A DNA stretch of 64,000 bases from Juglans regia (GCF_001411555.2 NC_049904.1:30331370-30395369), one strand, 5' to 3'. Numbered from the stretch's first letter, positions 1 through 12,604 are shown. A program made the numbers and translations. The notes: generated by a model from the letters alone, not told the origin.

Positions 1-301
1 TATATTGTTAGCATATTTCTAACTAATTATTAAACAAATAACACGACATGACACGATACGATCCGTTATCTAAATAAATCAGGTTAGAGTTTGAATTTTG
101 AACGTTTGACATATTTAACTTAACGGGACAAGTTTGGATTGACTTCTATAATCGGTATGACACGAACACAATCCAAAAACACAAATTGCGACTGGAACCA
201 TAAAAGTAAGAGATGGGGCAATCTTCTCTCTACGAGAGTGAATTGCCTCTAAAGCTCCACCACATACGCATACCTTGGGCTACCATCTCATTGATTCAAT
301 T

Positions 302-864
302 AAGGGTGAAAGTTGGTCGGTCTGGATCGGAGAAACCAATCAGACCAGTTGGTTCAGTCCGGACCAGACAGACCAAGGACTGGCCTCGATCCCTGAAATA
401 GAGGACCAAGACTTTTCAGCCTAGTCCCGGTCCAGGGGTTTCCCACTCCAGACCTGACCAACCGAGTTTAAAAAAAATATTATATATATTATTTATATAA
501 TAATTGTATAATTAATTATATAATTTCATCTAACCTATTACAATTAAAAATATAAAATTTTAAATTTGTTATTAACAAATTAATATTCTATCAATTAACT
601 AATTATATAGTAATTATATAAGTTAAGAATTTAATTTTTTTCTAATTTATTATCATTGACCATATAAAATATTTTTTTATTGAGTTAGTTATATAATCCA
701 CATTAATAATTCACTTAATTTAAAAAATATCTATAAAAAATATAAGTAGGCCGGATCGAACGGACTAACCAAGCCGATAGCTATCGGTCTATCTGATTCC
801 TAAAGATGTTTAGTCCGGAAGAGGGGTGATAGATCGAACCAGATCCGACCGATTTACAACCTTA
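302..864. mobile_element. hAT-type non-autonomous element, degraded
   Basis: GC-rich ends made of GGTC/GACC-type words (about 320-460 and 750-855) flank an AT-rich core, the same layout as the better-preserved elements at 33681-34518 and 34847-35478. The left end reads TAAGGGTG and the right end ACAACCTTA, a decayed form of the TAGGGGTG...CCCTA ends seen there. Flanks ATTCAATT and TCTCAATT agree at 6 of 8 positions, so the 8-bp target duplication is only suggestive. No coding capacity is seen. Bases 1-300 hold nothing recognisable. Confidence 0.5.
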
Positions 865-1071
865 TCTCAATTAACAACATACAGAGCGGAAATAGCAAGT
901 GAAAGAGATGTCAATTTATCATATTTGAGTGTGGGCTTCGGCTTTCTGTTGGGCCTCTTTTAAGAGATGTCAAAACCCACGAAAAGCTGGGCCACCTCAA
1001 AACCCTCCGGCTCCGTCTAGCCAAAAACCCTAGTCCTATCAGAGTGTTGGAACCGAGCTCCAGGAGTATCC

Positions 1072-1317
1072 ATGGCGAACAGGCGGTGCCTTCTCGCTTT
1101 GACCCGCTACGCCTCGGCCCTCTTCTCCACAAACAGCAGTCTCTCTTCCCTCCTAACACCGCTTCCCCTCACCGGCCAATCGCTCAAAACCATCACTTCC
1201 AAATTGGCCCACGATTACACCACTATCGGACCTACTCGGTGCTCCCATTGGTCCCACCCTCGGCATTTCTCTTCCAACAGGGACACCGAGGCCGAAGGCG
1301 AAAACGAGGACGCCGAG

Positions 1318-1357
<40 letters not shown>

Positions 1358-3687
1358 GCGATGACGATGGCGATGACGAGGAACTGTGCGAAAGTAGCGA
1401 GGATGAGAAAGTTGGTAATGCATCGGTATCGAATTTCAAAACAGAGTACACGGCGGAAGACAGAGAGGCTGAGGCGGCGGCGATTGGTTACAAGGTGGTT
1501 GGCCCGCTCGAGCGCTCCGACTGGGTTTTCAAGCCCTACGAGCCTATTTTCGCTGTCGTTCAGGTTCGTTTTCGCCATTTTATTATTATTTTGATGGTGT
1601 TTTTTATTGGGTGTTTATGGGGTACTGATTACCATGCGGTATCTGCAGATTGGATCGCACCAGTTCAAGGTGAGTAACGGGGATTGCATCTTCACCGAGA
1701 GATTGAAATTCTGCGAGGTGAATGACAAGGTGGGTTCTCTTGTATTTACGTGGTCGGGTATAAATCGCATGATATGTAATGCATTGTTGATTGGTGGGCT
1801 CAAAGATATCGTTTAAAAGTTAGGGAATGAACATTGTGTTTCTCATTGTATATCGTGTTGATGCGTTTCGGGATGAATGATTGGGTGTGTTGTCTTCTGG
1901 ACTTGCCATAGTCTCATAAATATCGAGCATGCTTCTGGACTTGCCACAATAGGATATCATACGGCTTGATCCACTTGTTGTGTGATTAACTCGCGTGAAC
2001 AGTTTGGTTCATGCTTGTAACCTTGCCTTCATCGGGTGGATTGTTCCTTTTCTTCAATACGTTCCAAATGAAAAAAATTATTTTGTCCACCGAGTATTTT
2101 ATGTTAAAATATAGTGGCTCAATTGTGAGATCAGTGTTCTTTGATTCTTTAATAAGTCAACTCAAAGAGTAGATTTTGTTGCTAAATAAAGTGCACTTTT
2201 GGGCCCTTTTGGATAATGAGATGAGATAAATAAAATATTGTTAGAATATTATTTTTAATATTATTATTATTTTGGGATTTGAAAAAGTTGAATTATTTAT
2301 TATATTTTGTATGAGAATTTAAAAAAATTGTAATGATGAAATGAGTTGAGAGTGTTTCTGTATCCTAATGAGGCCTGTCTGAGTTTCATGCCACACAGGT
2401 TTCTGTCTTTCTATGTATATTTCCCCTTTTTCCGTGGGAAGATATCTTCAATCCTCCGTATAGCTTTTAGCTTCTTTTCATGAATGACTTGCTCTTTCTC
2501 ATGAGAAAAAATACTCAAAGAGGAAGTTGGTTTTATTTACCGGTCTTGGAAGGTTCTGGGTGGTATTTCACAACTCACAGCTGTGTGTGTAGAAGATGGC
2601 TCCTATATGTATTCTATGGTGCCTATGGAAGGAATAAAATGATCAGACTTTTAAAGATAAGGAGTGCTCATTGGAGGAGATTAGATTGTTCTTTGTTTAA
2701 ACTTTATTCCTTTGGGCTAAAGCTGTAGATTTCAATGGCCTAAATTTTCACGATTTGCTTGTTTCTATTTCATCCTCCTAACTAGGTGTTAACTTTTGTG
2801 TACCTTCTGTGTACTTGGGCTATGCCTATTCTTATTACCATAATCTATTACTTATCAAAAAAAAATTTACCGGTCTTGGTTTACCTTTAAAGAGGGAGAG
2901 ATTGAAGGGCAACTTTCAAAAAAAGTGGAAGACCATTTATGTTTACTAATTTTGGATGTTGAGCAGCTAAGATTAATGTGATCAATTGGGCTGGCCAGTT
3001 TGTGCTATTTAACGAAATCTCATTACTTATCAAAAATATTAATGTGCTCAGTTAAACGGTGACTAAAATGCATTTTAAGATGGAATATTAGGAATGTATG
3101 TTGGCAAGAAGTTGTATGTAGTGCCAGTTTGGGTGAAAATGAGACACTGAGAAGATGAACTTGTTATTGGCATTGAACTCAGCCTGGATGATGTTCACTT
3201 CATTTTGCAGTTATTTATCCTTTTTGTAAGGAAGTTAAAGATTTGTGTGGCAAAATGGAATTCATGCAATTGAGCTTGTATAACTCAGATATAGGACTGA
3301 GGCCTTGTTGATGAAAGTTTAGGTGAAGTCAAAGTGTTAAACTTGATTGTAAAGCAATTAAAATTAATTTATATTTTCCTTGTTAATTTATGCTCTAGCC
3401 AATTTGATGTGTAACTGAAATTAATATATGATTCCTTTGGTTTTAATTATTGTTGTCTTGTCTGTAGTTTACTGGAGAGTTATCTAGTTTACTTTCTCCA
3501 TGGAGTTCAAACATCTATTTATTTCAATTAGCTGATTAATTTATTAATTCTTCCTTGTCTTTGTTTGTTGCAGTTGATCTTGAACAAGATCCTCTTGCTC
3601 GGCACCAGTAGTCAGACCATTATTGGCAGGCCCATTGTACCAAATGGAGCTGTTCATGCAGTTGTTGAGGAGCACGTGAGTGTTACT

Positions 3688-3721
<34 letters not shown>

Positions 3722-4728
3722 GTATATGGTAATTGTGCAAATGTGTTCTCAAGTGCACATAATCTTTTCAATCAATTGGTGACATCTCTTCCAAGATTAA
3801 TTACAGAGGAAGAGGGGAATTCTAGATGTGGAGAGTTGCTTAGTTCAGAACAGAAATAGTAATTATATTTGGGTTCAGGGAAATAATACCAAACTGGATA
3901 TTTAATTTTGTTATACCCCAGAATACTGAAGGTCTGATCTTTTATATGATACGCAACACCGCAGATAAATATATTACATTGAACAGGGTTGGGGTCGACC
4001 CTGGCAACTCTTTGAACTTTACAAAGGCAATCCTTGACCAACGATCTAGATTAATGGGTTGCTGCAAATTATGTTTCGATAAGTAGGGTTGCTGAGAATT
4101 ATAGAAGTAATAAGAAAAATGAACCCAATCAGGCAATCTTCTATGTACCCCAAGCTAGTGATAGATTGAGGGCATGCTGGTTTTGACGGTTTGGATATGA
4201 TTAAGGACCTCTAAAAAGACCACCTGAAGGTGCTGGTGCTAGTTGAAAAATCGTAAAATGCATGGCAGAGGGAAAACGCATGCAGATAAGATAACTAATG
4301 TGACTCCATCTTATATAGATCTCTGTCTTTTCTAAACTTTATTTTCTTCTGATAAAAACATAGAGCTTTTGTGAAACATGGTGAAAGTTATGGCATCTCT
4401 TTTTTCTTGGGCATTCAGTTATTTTCTTATGTTTCTCTTTCTCACAGGCATTAGATGCAAAGGTAATTATCTTTAAGAAAAAGAGAAGGAAGAACTATCG
4501 TCGCACCAAAGGACATCGCCAAGTATGTTTTTGAAATGAAATTGGCTGAACAAGTGCATTGTGCTTACATCATGGTTGTAATTTTTCTTTATCTATGGTT
4601 ATCCTCAGGAGCTGACTAAATTAAGGATAACTGATATTCAAGGAATTGAGAAACCTGAAAAGATAGTCACTGGGACGCCTTCAAAGGGTTCCGGGAAGAA
4701 GCCAGAAAAAGTTGCAGTTGCTGCTTAA
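1072..4728 (+). CDS. RPL21M: Mitochondrial large-subunit ribosomal protein L21 (bL21m), NFD1-like
   Basis: Structural protein of the mitochondrial ribosome large subunit; the Arabidopsis counterpart is NFD1, needed for karyogamy. Exons 1072-1563, 1649-1729, 3574-3675, 4448-4522 and 4609-4728 join in phase 0 with GT-AG introns to give 289 residues. Residues 1-70 look like a mitochondrial presequence: Arg/Ser-rich, with RHFSS near its end. An acidic Asp/Glu tract follows (about 80-110), then the L21 domain, including GSHQFKVSNGD, a LLLGT segment, KVIIFKKKRRKNYRRTKGHR (the basic rRNA-binding signature) and a short Ala/Lys tail. The protein is longer than bacterial L21 (about 100 residues) because of the presequence and acidic linker. 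The ATG has G at +4. The gene stands alone; a MITE and a LINE end lie in intron 2. Identification is firm; exon edges come from frame and splice consensus. Confidence 0.9.
1318..1379 (+). repeat. In-frame GATGAC hexanucleotide repeat coding poly-Asp
   Basis: About ten tandem GATGAC units, two of them changed to GATGGC, encode the acidic run of the L21 precursor from residue 83. The repeat is open in several frames on both strands, so it also generates low-complexity reading frames (Met-Thr on +, Val-Ile or His-Arg on -) that are not genes. Confidence 0.9.
2201..2375 (-). mobile_element. Tourist-like MITE copy in L21 intron 2
   Basis: The left end GGGCCCTTTTGGATAATGAG and the right end (reverse complement GGCCTCATTAGGATAC) form imperfect terminal inverted repeats. 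The AT-rich interior shares runs with the copies at 17912, 28702, 38496 and 39950, such as AATATTATTATTATTTT and TTATTATATTTTGT. Relative to the 17912 and 38496 copies it is inverted. The flanking 3-bp duplication is not clear here. Confidence 0.6.
2550..2864 (+). mobile_element. 5'-truncated L1-type LINE, 3' end only
   Basis: The insertion lies between two exact 15-bp copies of ATTTACCGGTCTTGG (2535-2549 and 2865-2879), the target duplication of a non-LTR retrotransposon. Its 3' end reads TTACTTATCAAAAAAAA, typical of plant L1 LINE tails. About 2690-2760 can be read as the end of an L1 reverse-transcriptase ORF (phrases such as DFNGLNFHD) but is broken. It is sense with respect to L21 and removed with intron 2. 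Another tail-like ATTACTTATCAAAAAT at about 3023 may be an older relic. Confidence 0.75.
3689..3719 (+). repeat. (CT)n microsatellite
   Basis: About 15 CT units directly after the exon 3 donor of the L21 gene (GTGAGTG at 3676). Confidence 0.9.
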
Positions 4729-5085
4729 GAGGTTTTGCCCGAGGCTATATACACCAACATTAATGGATGTCCATGTTTATATCATCTGTGTTTTGAATTT
4801 TTGATGCTATATGATGAGCATGATCACATTCTAATTGGGACCATGTACATCTTGGATGTCAAGTCGAGCAGATAACCAACCACCATCCAATTGGGCAGAT
4901 GTTGGACTTGTGTTTCCCTTTATCTTTTGTAGTTAGCAGTTCGAATCGTTAAACCTTTTGTGTAATCAATCAATTTTGTTCCCAAAACAGAGATGTTTTC
5001 GAGGTCTTAGAGAATTACATATTTGCTCCTAGATTCTACCTAACTCTAGGAGCCTAAAGCATATAATGTGGTTGCAACCTCGTGT

Positions 5086-5091
5086 AATAAA
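5086..5091 (+). terminator. Candidate poly(A) signal AATAAA of the L21 gene
   Basis: AATAAA occurs 358 bp after the L21 stop, followed by T-rich sequence. It is the first canonical hexamer seen after the stop, but plant genes often use variants, so the true 3' end may lie closer. Confidence 0.35.
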
Positions 5092-6515
5092 TCTTCTTGT
5101 ATCCCTTTAAATGGCACATTTTGCACATTACATAATGATCATACCTACTTTGCATTGATTTTAATCCTTTTAAAGTCAGAAATTTATGGGCTCAAAATCG
5201 AAACTTAGAGTTTTGAGGTACACCCTCATGTCTTGTATCTGTCAAACTCAAATAATCTATGCTCATGAAAAGTGGTTCTAGGATGGCAGGAATGTGTCTG
5301 TGGTGCGTATTGGAGCAAATACGATTATTTACTCTGTCGTGCTTTACGTGTCCATTGACTCTTGATTTCAAATAATTTTTTTCCAGTATTTAAGCTATGT
5401 CGTTGAAAGTGCTTGAGACTCCATAATTAGCTACTCCCAACTGGTTAGATCTGTATGTTTTTTGCTAGTGGAAGCTGAGTATTATACTCTCAAATGTGAC
5501 AAAGATGTTAAGAGTAGACAGTATTGCTCCCATCGCTACTTCTCACCTCTTTTTATCGTCTTTCTTCGGCTTGGGTGTGCCCTGTGGATTTCAGTCCAGC
5601 CCAAGACCGATAAAAGTGTTTGATAATTCATGGGGTCATATGATCTTTAACTCTCTTTTGCTTTCAGATAAAACTTTATGCCATGTTTGAATAACCAAAA
5701 CATATATATGATTGCAATATATGAGTCGACAAACATGCATGCAAAACGAGTTACTTCTCGTTGTCATTTTGCAGTCGATTCGACTAAAGCTGGAATTCAA
5801 TAGACCTGAAAAAATGAATAGATGGATATGGATGGATGGATGGATGGATGGAGAAAAACACTTTCGTGGATGGGCTAATTATGCAGAATGGAAATTGGAA
5901 AAACAGATTTCAACACGTTTTATGCTACTAAAAAGTACATGTGGCCACGTATAAATTTGTGGGATATATATATATATATATAATATATGGATAAAGACGT
6001 GACAGAGCAGTCCATCTCCAACAACAGTAGAGGGCTAGATCTAGGAAGTCCCATCCACTCCAACTCCTCCCTACCGAAAGCAATCGCATTGGCGTACAAA
6101 TTAATTAATACACATCGTATGGCCAAATAGCTTAGGATGAAACTTTATGTTACGGAATTTGAAATACTAACTAGGAAATGGTATTTGAGAGATCATGGTT
6201 GGTTTCCTCAAGAATCAACATCATTCCTCTATGATAAAATCGAACCAATCTTATAAGAAGTGATGGTGTGGAAATAAATAAGATAATCTTTATACTGTTT
6301 GGCGCTTTTGTTGGCTACTCCCACAAAACTCAAATCAATGAATGCCAGCTGTGTTCAAAAGCCTTTATAACCCACTACCAAGTTTGGGTCATTCTCCAAA
6401 ATAGTGTTTCCTCTCTCTCTCTCGATGTATTGATATTAGTAGTGCCCTATGGACAGGTGGGGCTTGTTTATAGGTCATTTGGGGACCCCCCAATTAACCC
6501 ATCTTTATGGGTTTT

Positions 6516-6516
<1 letters not shown>

Positions 6517-6558
<42 letters not shown>
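6517..6558 (+). repeat. (CT)21 microsatellite
   Basis: An uninterrupted run of 21 CT units; the longest pure CT run in the window. Confidence 0.95.
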
Positions 6559-6561
<3 letters not shown>

Positions 6562-7394
6562 GCTTCCGATTCAAGTCCAAAGCTTCTCTGTGATTCATGT
6601 GTTAATTAGTAATTGGAGAATATCCCATTCCATGAAGCGAAGTGGTTCTTAAGTGGACTCGCTTTCTTGGCGGCGACCTATCCATTACCCCTTTCTGCAA
6701 CAAACTATATATGAAAACTGACATGGTATTCCCTCCCTCTATCCCTGGTGATCTCTGTGCTCTCTCCCCACCTCCATTTAATATATGATATTATGATTAT
6801 GGTAATGGAATTCTTTGTCACAATAATTTTGTCCACTTCTTTTCACTTTGGCCATAACAGGTCTCCATTGCACCATTTAACAATAATAATGTCCAGAGTT
6901 TAAGTAGTGTTCTGTATTTTATTTATATTAAGCGCTGTAGATTGCGATAAACATGCATGCTGCTCCATCCAGCTTCCACTTTATATGTCACTGTCATTTA
7001 CCGATCAGAGACACCTTTTCCGTTTTGTTCGATAGAACATGGTGGGGTTTTTTATTTGACTTGTATCACTCCTTGGTCTTTTCCTAAAAACATTAGGCCG
7101 GCAATGGACCACTTAAAACAAGAGGTGAAAATTCGAAGAGAGAGAGAGAGAGATTTCTTATAAAAATATATACGCGCGGATATGAACACGTTGACATGGT
7201 CGCTAGATCTGTGCATCATATCACAAGCTCTGTTCATCTTTTACAATGATTGAGCAGTTGAAATGGGCAATTCTCAATCTTCTGCAAAACAATAATTGAA
7301 GCAAGGGCATCGATCTTCTTTATTGGGTATAGAGGGAGTCATGTGCTGTGTAGATAACGTCTTTTATATTCCGAAGAAATGATATTTATTGGAG

Positions 7395-7716
7395 TAATAT
7401 TATATACAGTTGTGGAATGTGTAAATGTCATACAGTTGTTTTAAATAAGAGTAAAATCTATTATTAAAAAATAAATTTCTTTTCATGTAGGTTTCATATT
7501 TATTTATGTTTTTTAAAATGACTGCACGGCGTTTACACACTCACGACTACAAGTATCATTTCTCTATAGTTGTGAGTGTACAAGTGTCACGTAATCATTT
7601 AAAAAAATAAATATAAAATTCACATGAAAATAAAATTAATTTTTTAATTGTAGACCTTACATTTTCAAAATAATTGCACGACATTTACGCACTCTATGAC
7701 TGTACGTAACATTACC
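7395..7716. mobile_element. Two adjacent MITE copies, 'TACAGTCGTGGAGTGTGTAAA' family
   Basis: Two AT-rich units of about 165 and 150 bp lie back to back and meet near 7563. Each has terminal inverted repeats built on a motif like ACAGTYGTGRAGTGTGTAAA (left end of the first at 7405; right ends near 7530-7555 and 7680-7710 in reverse complement). A third copy is at 30329-30499. Superfamily unassigned; no target duplication resolved. Confidence 0.55.
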
Positions 7717-7717
7717 C

Positions 7718-7915
7718 CTTATCTAATTATTATAATTCTTTTAAATTTCTACACAAAATATAATAAAAATTTTAACTTTTTCAAATTTCAATTCAAACTT
7801 TTTTAAATTTTAAAATAAAAATAATATTAAAAAAATATTTTAATAATATTTTATTCTAACTTTTAATTTTAATTTTAATTCATTTTATAATCTCATCTAA
7901 CAAAACAAACGATGC
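7718..7915 (+). mobile_element. Tourist-like MITE relic
   Basis: The interior runs (TCTACACAAAATATAATAAA, AATAATATTAAAAAAATATT, CATTTTATAATCTCATCTAA) match the family at 17912 and 38496 in the same orientation. The right end reads AAACAAACGATGCC; the left end is degraded, so the boundary is approximate. Confidence 0.5.
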
Positions 7916-10900
7916 CGGCTCCCAAATGCGTACACCTGTACAAAAACCAATATCATTCTTCCATTGAAAACAGGAATTAAGCAAGCATCGAATGAATTAG
8001 GAATAGTGGCCCGATCCCCAAGATGGGAAGTACTATTAGACATGCAAAAGGGTGGATGATCTGTAGTAGTGGATCATACTGGCCGGCTGGGAAAGTAAAC
8101 ATTCATTTTGAGCCAAAAACAGAAAGCAATAATAAAATGAATCATTCTTCGTGTTTGTTTCTTTTTACGAAGTCCATGATCTATTAGCTAGCTAGCGTTG
8201 GTTCATACGAGGCTTATTGTTAGTACTTCATCATAGATCAGGTTCCTAATTTAAGGAAACAACATATGATATAATAAACGCTTGAACATGGGAACTCTCC
8301 TTACTCCACCATATTTTCTGTATTTAGTCCACTGGACCCAGCAGTACTATCGCCATCGATCCCTAGTGGTTTATAATGCGACTGGTTAATGGATAATTAT
8401 TAATTAAAATTTTCGAATTATATCAACTTTTTTTTTCTTATTAAATAAAGATAATGCGCCTCTCGCTCCGGCCTAGTGGATCTCATGATCCTTCTGATCA
8501 TCATGATTATATATATTTTTTTAAATAAATATTTCCCTTTCATAATTTAAAGATAACGGATGATCCAGTACTTATAATAAACAAGATGGTCACATTAATT
8601 ATAATTGTTTGTCCTGTTTGTTAGCCTCCACAACAGTCACAGGAAAAGATACTCATGACCTAGCTAGGTTAATTTATAAAACCTTTTGCATGCAAACAAC
8701 AGTATTGAAAACTTTTAATATACAATATGCACGCAGATATTTCCTTGGAAAAACCATTTGTGATCTGTGTACTTAAACATGGGCTCAAAGATTAATAGAT
8801 CAGGCGAGTAAGCATATATATATATATATATATTATATATATTGGTGCGCTAACTGAAGAATTATGTATAAATCTCTTCCAATATTTGTTAATTTCAAGT
8901 TGAGCCATAAATGGGTTACTTTTATTGTCGTTACCGTACACTTTTTACATCATGTGTTCGTGGTATTTATCAATTCAGATGATCTTATTGTACGTTAGAT
9001 ACGTTAATAGAAAGTTCATAGAAAAACATGTTCTTCTCATAATGAGATATTCTGAAAGGCTGCCTAGCAGAGAGAGATTACAGAGAGAGAGAGAGAGAGA
9101 GAGATTCTGAATGCACTTTTTGTGACTCATCTAGAACATTGATCAGGTGACAGCCATTTTTGTGACTCATGATCTAGAACATGCATGTGACAGCCATTTT
9201 GTGAGTGATCTAAAACCCTCCACCATGTGTCGATTTTCCATTCAAAAGTAGATAAATTATAATAAGATCTGTATCCACGTTCAACGGTATAAGGCTCTGA
9301 GGATTTTGAGAATATCTCTAGTACTGTGCTAATATACCACATAGCTCATTTAACAATAATTACGCTTATATGTCATGAGTTGTCGATCAGTGCGTGGAAA
9401 CTAGTCATCTTCAACATGCAGCTTGTATTGGGTAGAATATGCTTCTATTGTTTTCCCAAAGAATAGGGTTATACCGAGCAAAGTGCCAATTAAAGACCTT
9501 GAGCGCACAGTATCTTGCCAACCGCTGCCACTTATAACGATGAGAGGGATAAGCCAGTTCTGGATATTTTGAACTCGATATCAATCTGATCATCTGATGG
9601 ATCCTAATTGTACTGTACCAGCTGCTATACAGCGCTTTGTATATAAGCTGGCACCCTATTATTCTTAAATGAATAATTCCATTTGACTTTTTTACATTCA
9701 TTTGCTTGTGATATTCTATGTGTTCTCTGATGCATATGTACCATCCACTATGCTCAATATAGAACGTTCGTTATAATCACAAATATTTTTGTGCGCGAAC
9801 GAGAGAGAGACGTTGCCCTCGCCTAATAATATTGAGGAGTGATACAGTTATAAAGAAATTATATAAAAATAATCTTATAAACTGACATTATTTATGTAAT
9901 CTATCATATTTATATATATATATATATATATATTAATGGAGCTTGATGAGCAGCGCATGCATGGATGATCATGATCAGTTTGGCTTCGCAAAATTTGTGC
10001 AACAATACTAAGTTAGTCTAAATATGGTGCATGGCTGGCTATAATAACCAGGCATTCGATCGTAAGTACTCTTTCCTCGGATATATGTCACTTTTATAAA
10101 ATACTTACCAAAAAATAGATTAATTACTAAACATCCCAGTTCAGATCTGATCAGCTTGTACGTACGTGTGGTTTGGTCCTTAATTTGCGAAAACGTCTTT
10201 GGTTCAGATTACTTGAATTTGGAGGCATATTCATGAGGGCATGCACTACATGACAAAATGCACGCCTAGAATTAAAACTTTAGCAACTGTGTGCGATCCA
10301 GCAAAAAGAAAAGCATATAATGGATTATACAAAGTACATAAACTGCATGCATGCAGTAATTAGGAATCTGTCATTTTCATTGCAACGTGTGTTTAGCAAA
10401 GTGTATGATATGTCTTTTCGGCAAGATATAGATGCAGTTGTCTCGTTTTTCAAATGAAGATTGTACCTAAAAGAGGATCTTCATAATCCTAAGGAAAATG
10501 TAGTACCGTTGAAAAAGAACCAGTTTGCCTGATTTGTTTTCTCACTCCATATTATATTCTTGTTCTTCCCTATAAACAATCAAAACCAGTAATTTTGCAT
10601 TTGTGTTAAAAGTACTTTTCTTTTGGAAAACACTGTCCATAGAAGATCTTCTACCGAAATTATTTTTATTATTTTTAAATTTTTTTCTTTTTTACTTAAT
10701 GATTAAGTAAATGTTTTTAAATGAATATGTATTTTTTTTTAAAAAAAATAGCTAAATACTTTTAAAAAAATGTTAAAGAAAAAGTACAAAAAAATAATAA
10801 AAAAAAAGAGTTGAAGTGTTGGGTAGAGAATTTCGATAGAAATTCTTCATGAACATAGCAACGTCCATTTTCTTTTTTGTATGCTTACTATATATACAGA

Positions 10901-11288
10901 TATATGTGTTCATATTTACTCGATCGACCAAACTTGTTATTTTCATCTTTATGGAAATAATTTAAAGTGACTTCCATTATTGCTTCTAAAAAGTGGCCTA
11001 CTTCAACAAGCATTAGCAATGTCCTAAATATTATTTATAACCTGCACGTTCGTTAATATGTATTCGTTCTTTGGCCTGTACAGATCAGAAGAGTTCTCGG
11101 TTTTCATCTTTCATTAATTCAACATCTTTTTCTCGTATTATTCTTCATGGATATCCAGAAGATCAAGAGTAGACATGCGCTTGGCATGAATAAATGGTGC
11201 AAGCTGGAGAGCCATCATATATTGAAACAAACACTACTTGTCTGAACTATATATATACGTACATTGGAGAAAGTCAGGATTAATAGTT

Positions 11289-11290
<2 letters not shown>

Positions 11291-11323
<33 letters not shown>
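11291..11323. repeat. (TA)n microsatellite
   Basis: About 16 TA units. Runs of similar length occur at 24497-24526, 44467-44504 and 56118-56145. Confidence 0.95.
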
Positions 11324-11326
<3 letters not shown>

Positions 11327-11741
11327 GCAATTAGTCGGAAACGCCTCATGGCATGCATGCATGCGTGATTTTTATTTATTTTGTAGAGAAATGATGATTA
11401 CAACATGCATGATCAATAAGGCCGTTCATATTACGTGTAAAGCATAAATGAGTTTAAATGCTTAATGACTTCATCATGATTATTGATTAATTGGTTTCTC
11501 TTAACACACATATATAAATATATATATATATCCTTGTTTATGATCAAAAATATGATTTCACAATAATAAAACGTGTGATGTTGTAATTAATGTATGATCA
11601 AGCTAGCATATACTCTTTTGGAATATTGGATCCTTTTAACTTTTAAAAGCTACTTACGTACGTGAACGTTAACATGTGAAGGCCATTATCGTGGGAAACT
11701 AAAGCAAGCTGCAGCCATCGCCAAAAGTGTTTGTATATATA

Positions 11742-11955
11742 TATAATGGAAAATGTTAGTGGAGCCATTCAATCTTATCGTTCATGTATTTTAATTTTTT
11801 TAATATTTTATTTAATAATTAAATAAGTAATTATTAATAAAATTATATATTTTTTATTTTTTTAATAATTAAAAATATTTTAAAAAAATAATAACAAATT
11901 TATAATTAGCAATACGACCAACTATAAATGATGGGCAGCCTGCTAGCACCTTCCA
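11742..11955. mobile_element. MITE-like element with AATGYTAG ends
   Basis: The left end GGAAAATGTTAGTGGAGCC and the right end (reverse complement GGAAGGTGCTAGCAGGCTGCC) form imperfect inverted repeats around an AT-rich centre. A second element with comparable ends is at 40453-40663. Boundaries are approximate. Confidence 0.4.
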
Positions 11956-12577
11956 TATATAATTTGGTCTGCTAGCTGACATACATCAACAGAACATTTT
12001 AAGAATATCAAATTAATTATATAATCTTAACTAAAAAAAAGCATAATTCTAGTATTATTATATATATAATTTATTTAATTTTCATATGGCATTTAAATCT
12101 TAAAATATAAATAGTTTTTGTAACTCTAGCTCTTTTTCCAAAAATTCACTTTCCTTTATTTTTTGAATTATATAATCTACAATATTTACTTTCTAGAATC
12201 AACAATCTAATCACCCCTTTCTAGAACCAATAATTTAATCTTCTCTTTCCTAGAAGTATACAAATTAATTAAACTATAAACAAAAAATAGAAATTATTTC
12301 CTTATATCAATCTCTAGCTCTTAATTGTATATATCTAGTATTCTTTAAAAAATGATTTGTATAATTTTAAAACGTATAAATACTGCATACTTCTTTTAAT
12401 AAAAATAATAAATATAAAATTTTTATTTTTTATTTTTTAATAATGAATTTTATTTTAAAAAAATAAGAGTGCGCGTCGGGCTCCATCTAACATTATTCAA
12501 AACTTTATTTACTGGTAAAAAAACATAATTTTAATTTTAAGATTGTAACAGCTACGGCATGTCCGATACTACTGTTG

Positions 12578-12585
12578 GTATATTC
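12578..12585 (+). promoter_or_regulatory. P1BS-like motif GTATATTC upstream of the PHO2 leader
   Basis: GTATATTC fits GNATATNC, the binding site of PHR1-type phosphate-starvation MYB factors. It lies about 40-100 bp ahead of where the PHO2 transcript probably starts. Such an 8-mer with two free positions is common by chance in AT-rich DNA, so location is the only support. Confidence 0.3.
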
Positions 12586-12604
12586 TTGTTTCGTAACCAT
12601 TTTT

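Larger units (their letters stand above)
5092..12577. other. Gene-poor interval between L21 and PHO2
   Basis: No convincing coding region on either strand: open frames are at most about 110 codons, interrupted, and mostly fall on simple repeats. It holds microsatellites ((TGGA)n at 5829-5852, (CT)21 at 6517-6558, (TA)n at about 8815-8835, (GA)n at about 9080-9104, (AT)n at about 9910-9932), several MITE-like repeats listed separately, and long AT-rich stretches. The block 9380-9700 is less AT-rich than its surroundings but its frames are broken and I do not recognise it. Confidence 0.6.

Noticed and set aside
1153..1594. Several frames over the first L21 exon, on both strands, with Val-Ile, Ser, His-Arg or Met-Thr runs
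   Set aside because: All are alternative readings of the GATGAC repeat that encodes poly-Asp in the real frame.
9411..9701. 96-codon minus-strand frame in a slightly less AT-rich block
   Set aside because: No family features, no splice-consistent continuation on either side, and no upstream promoter signs.
11291..11323. Regular (TA)n and (CT)n blocks considered as array-like structures (CRISPR or satellite)
   Set aside because: They are simple dinucleotide microsatellites without repeat-spacer architecture, and the genome is a plant nuclear one.
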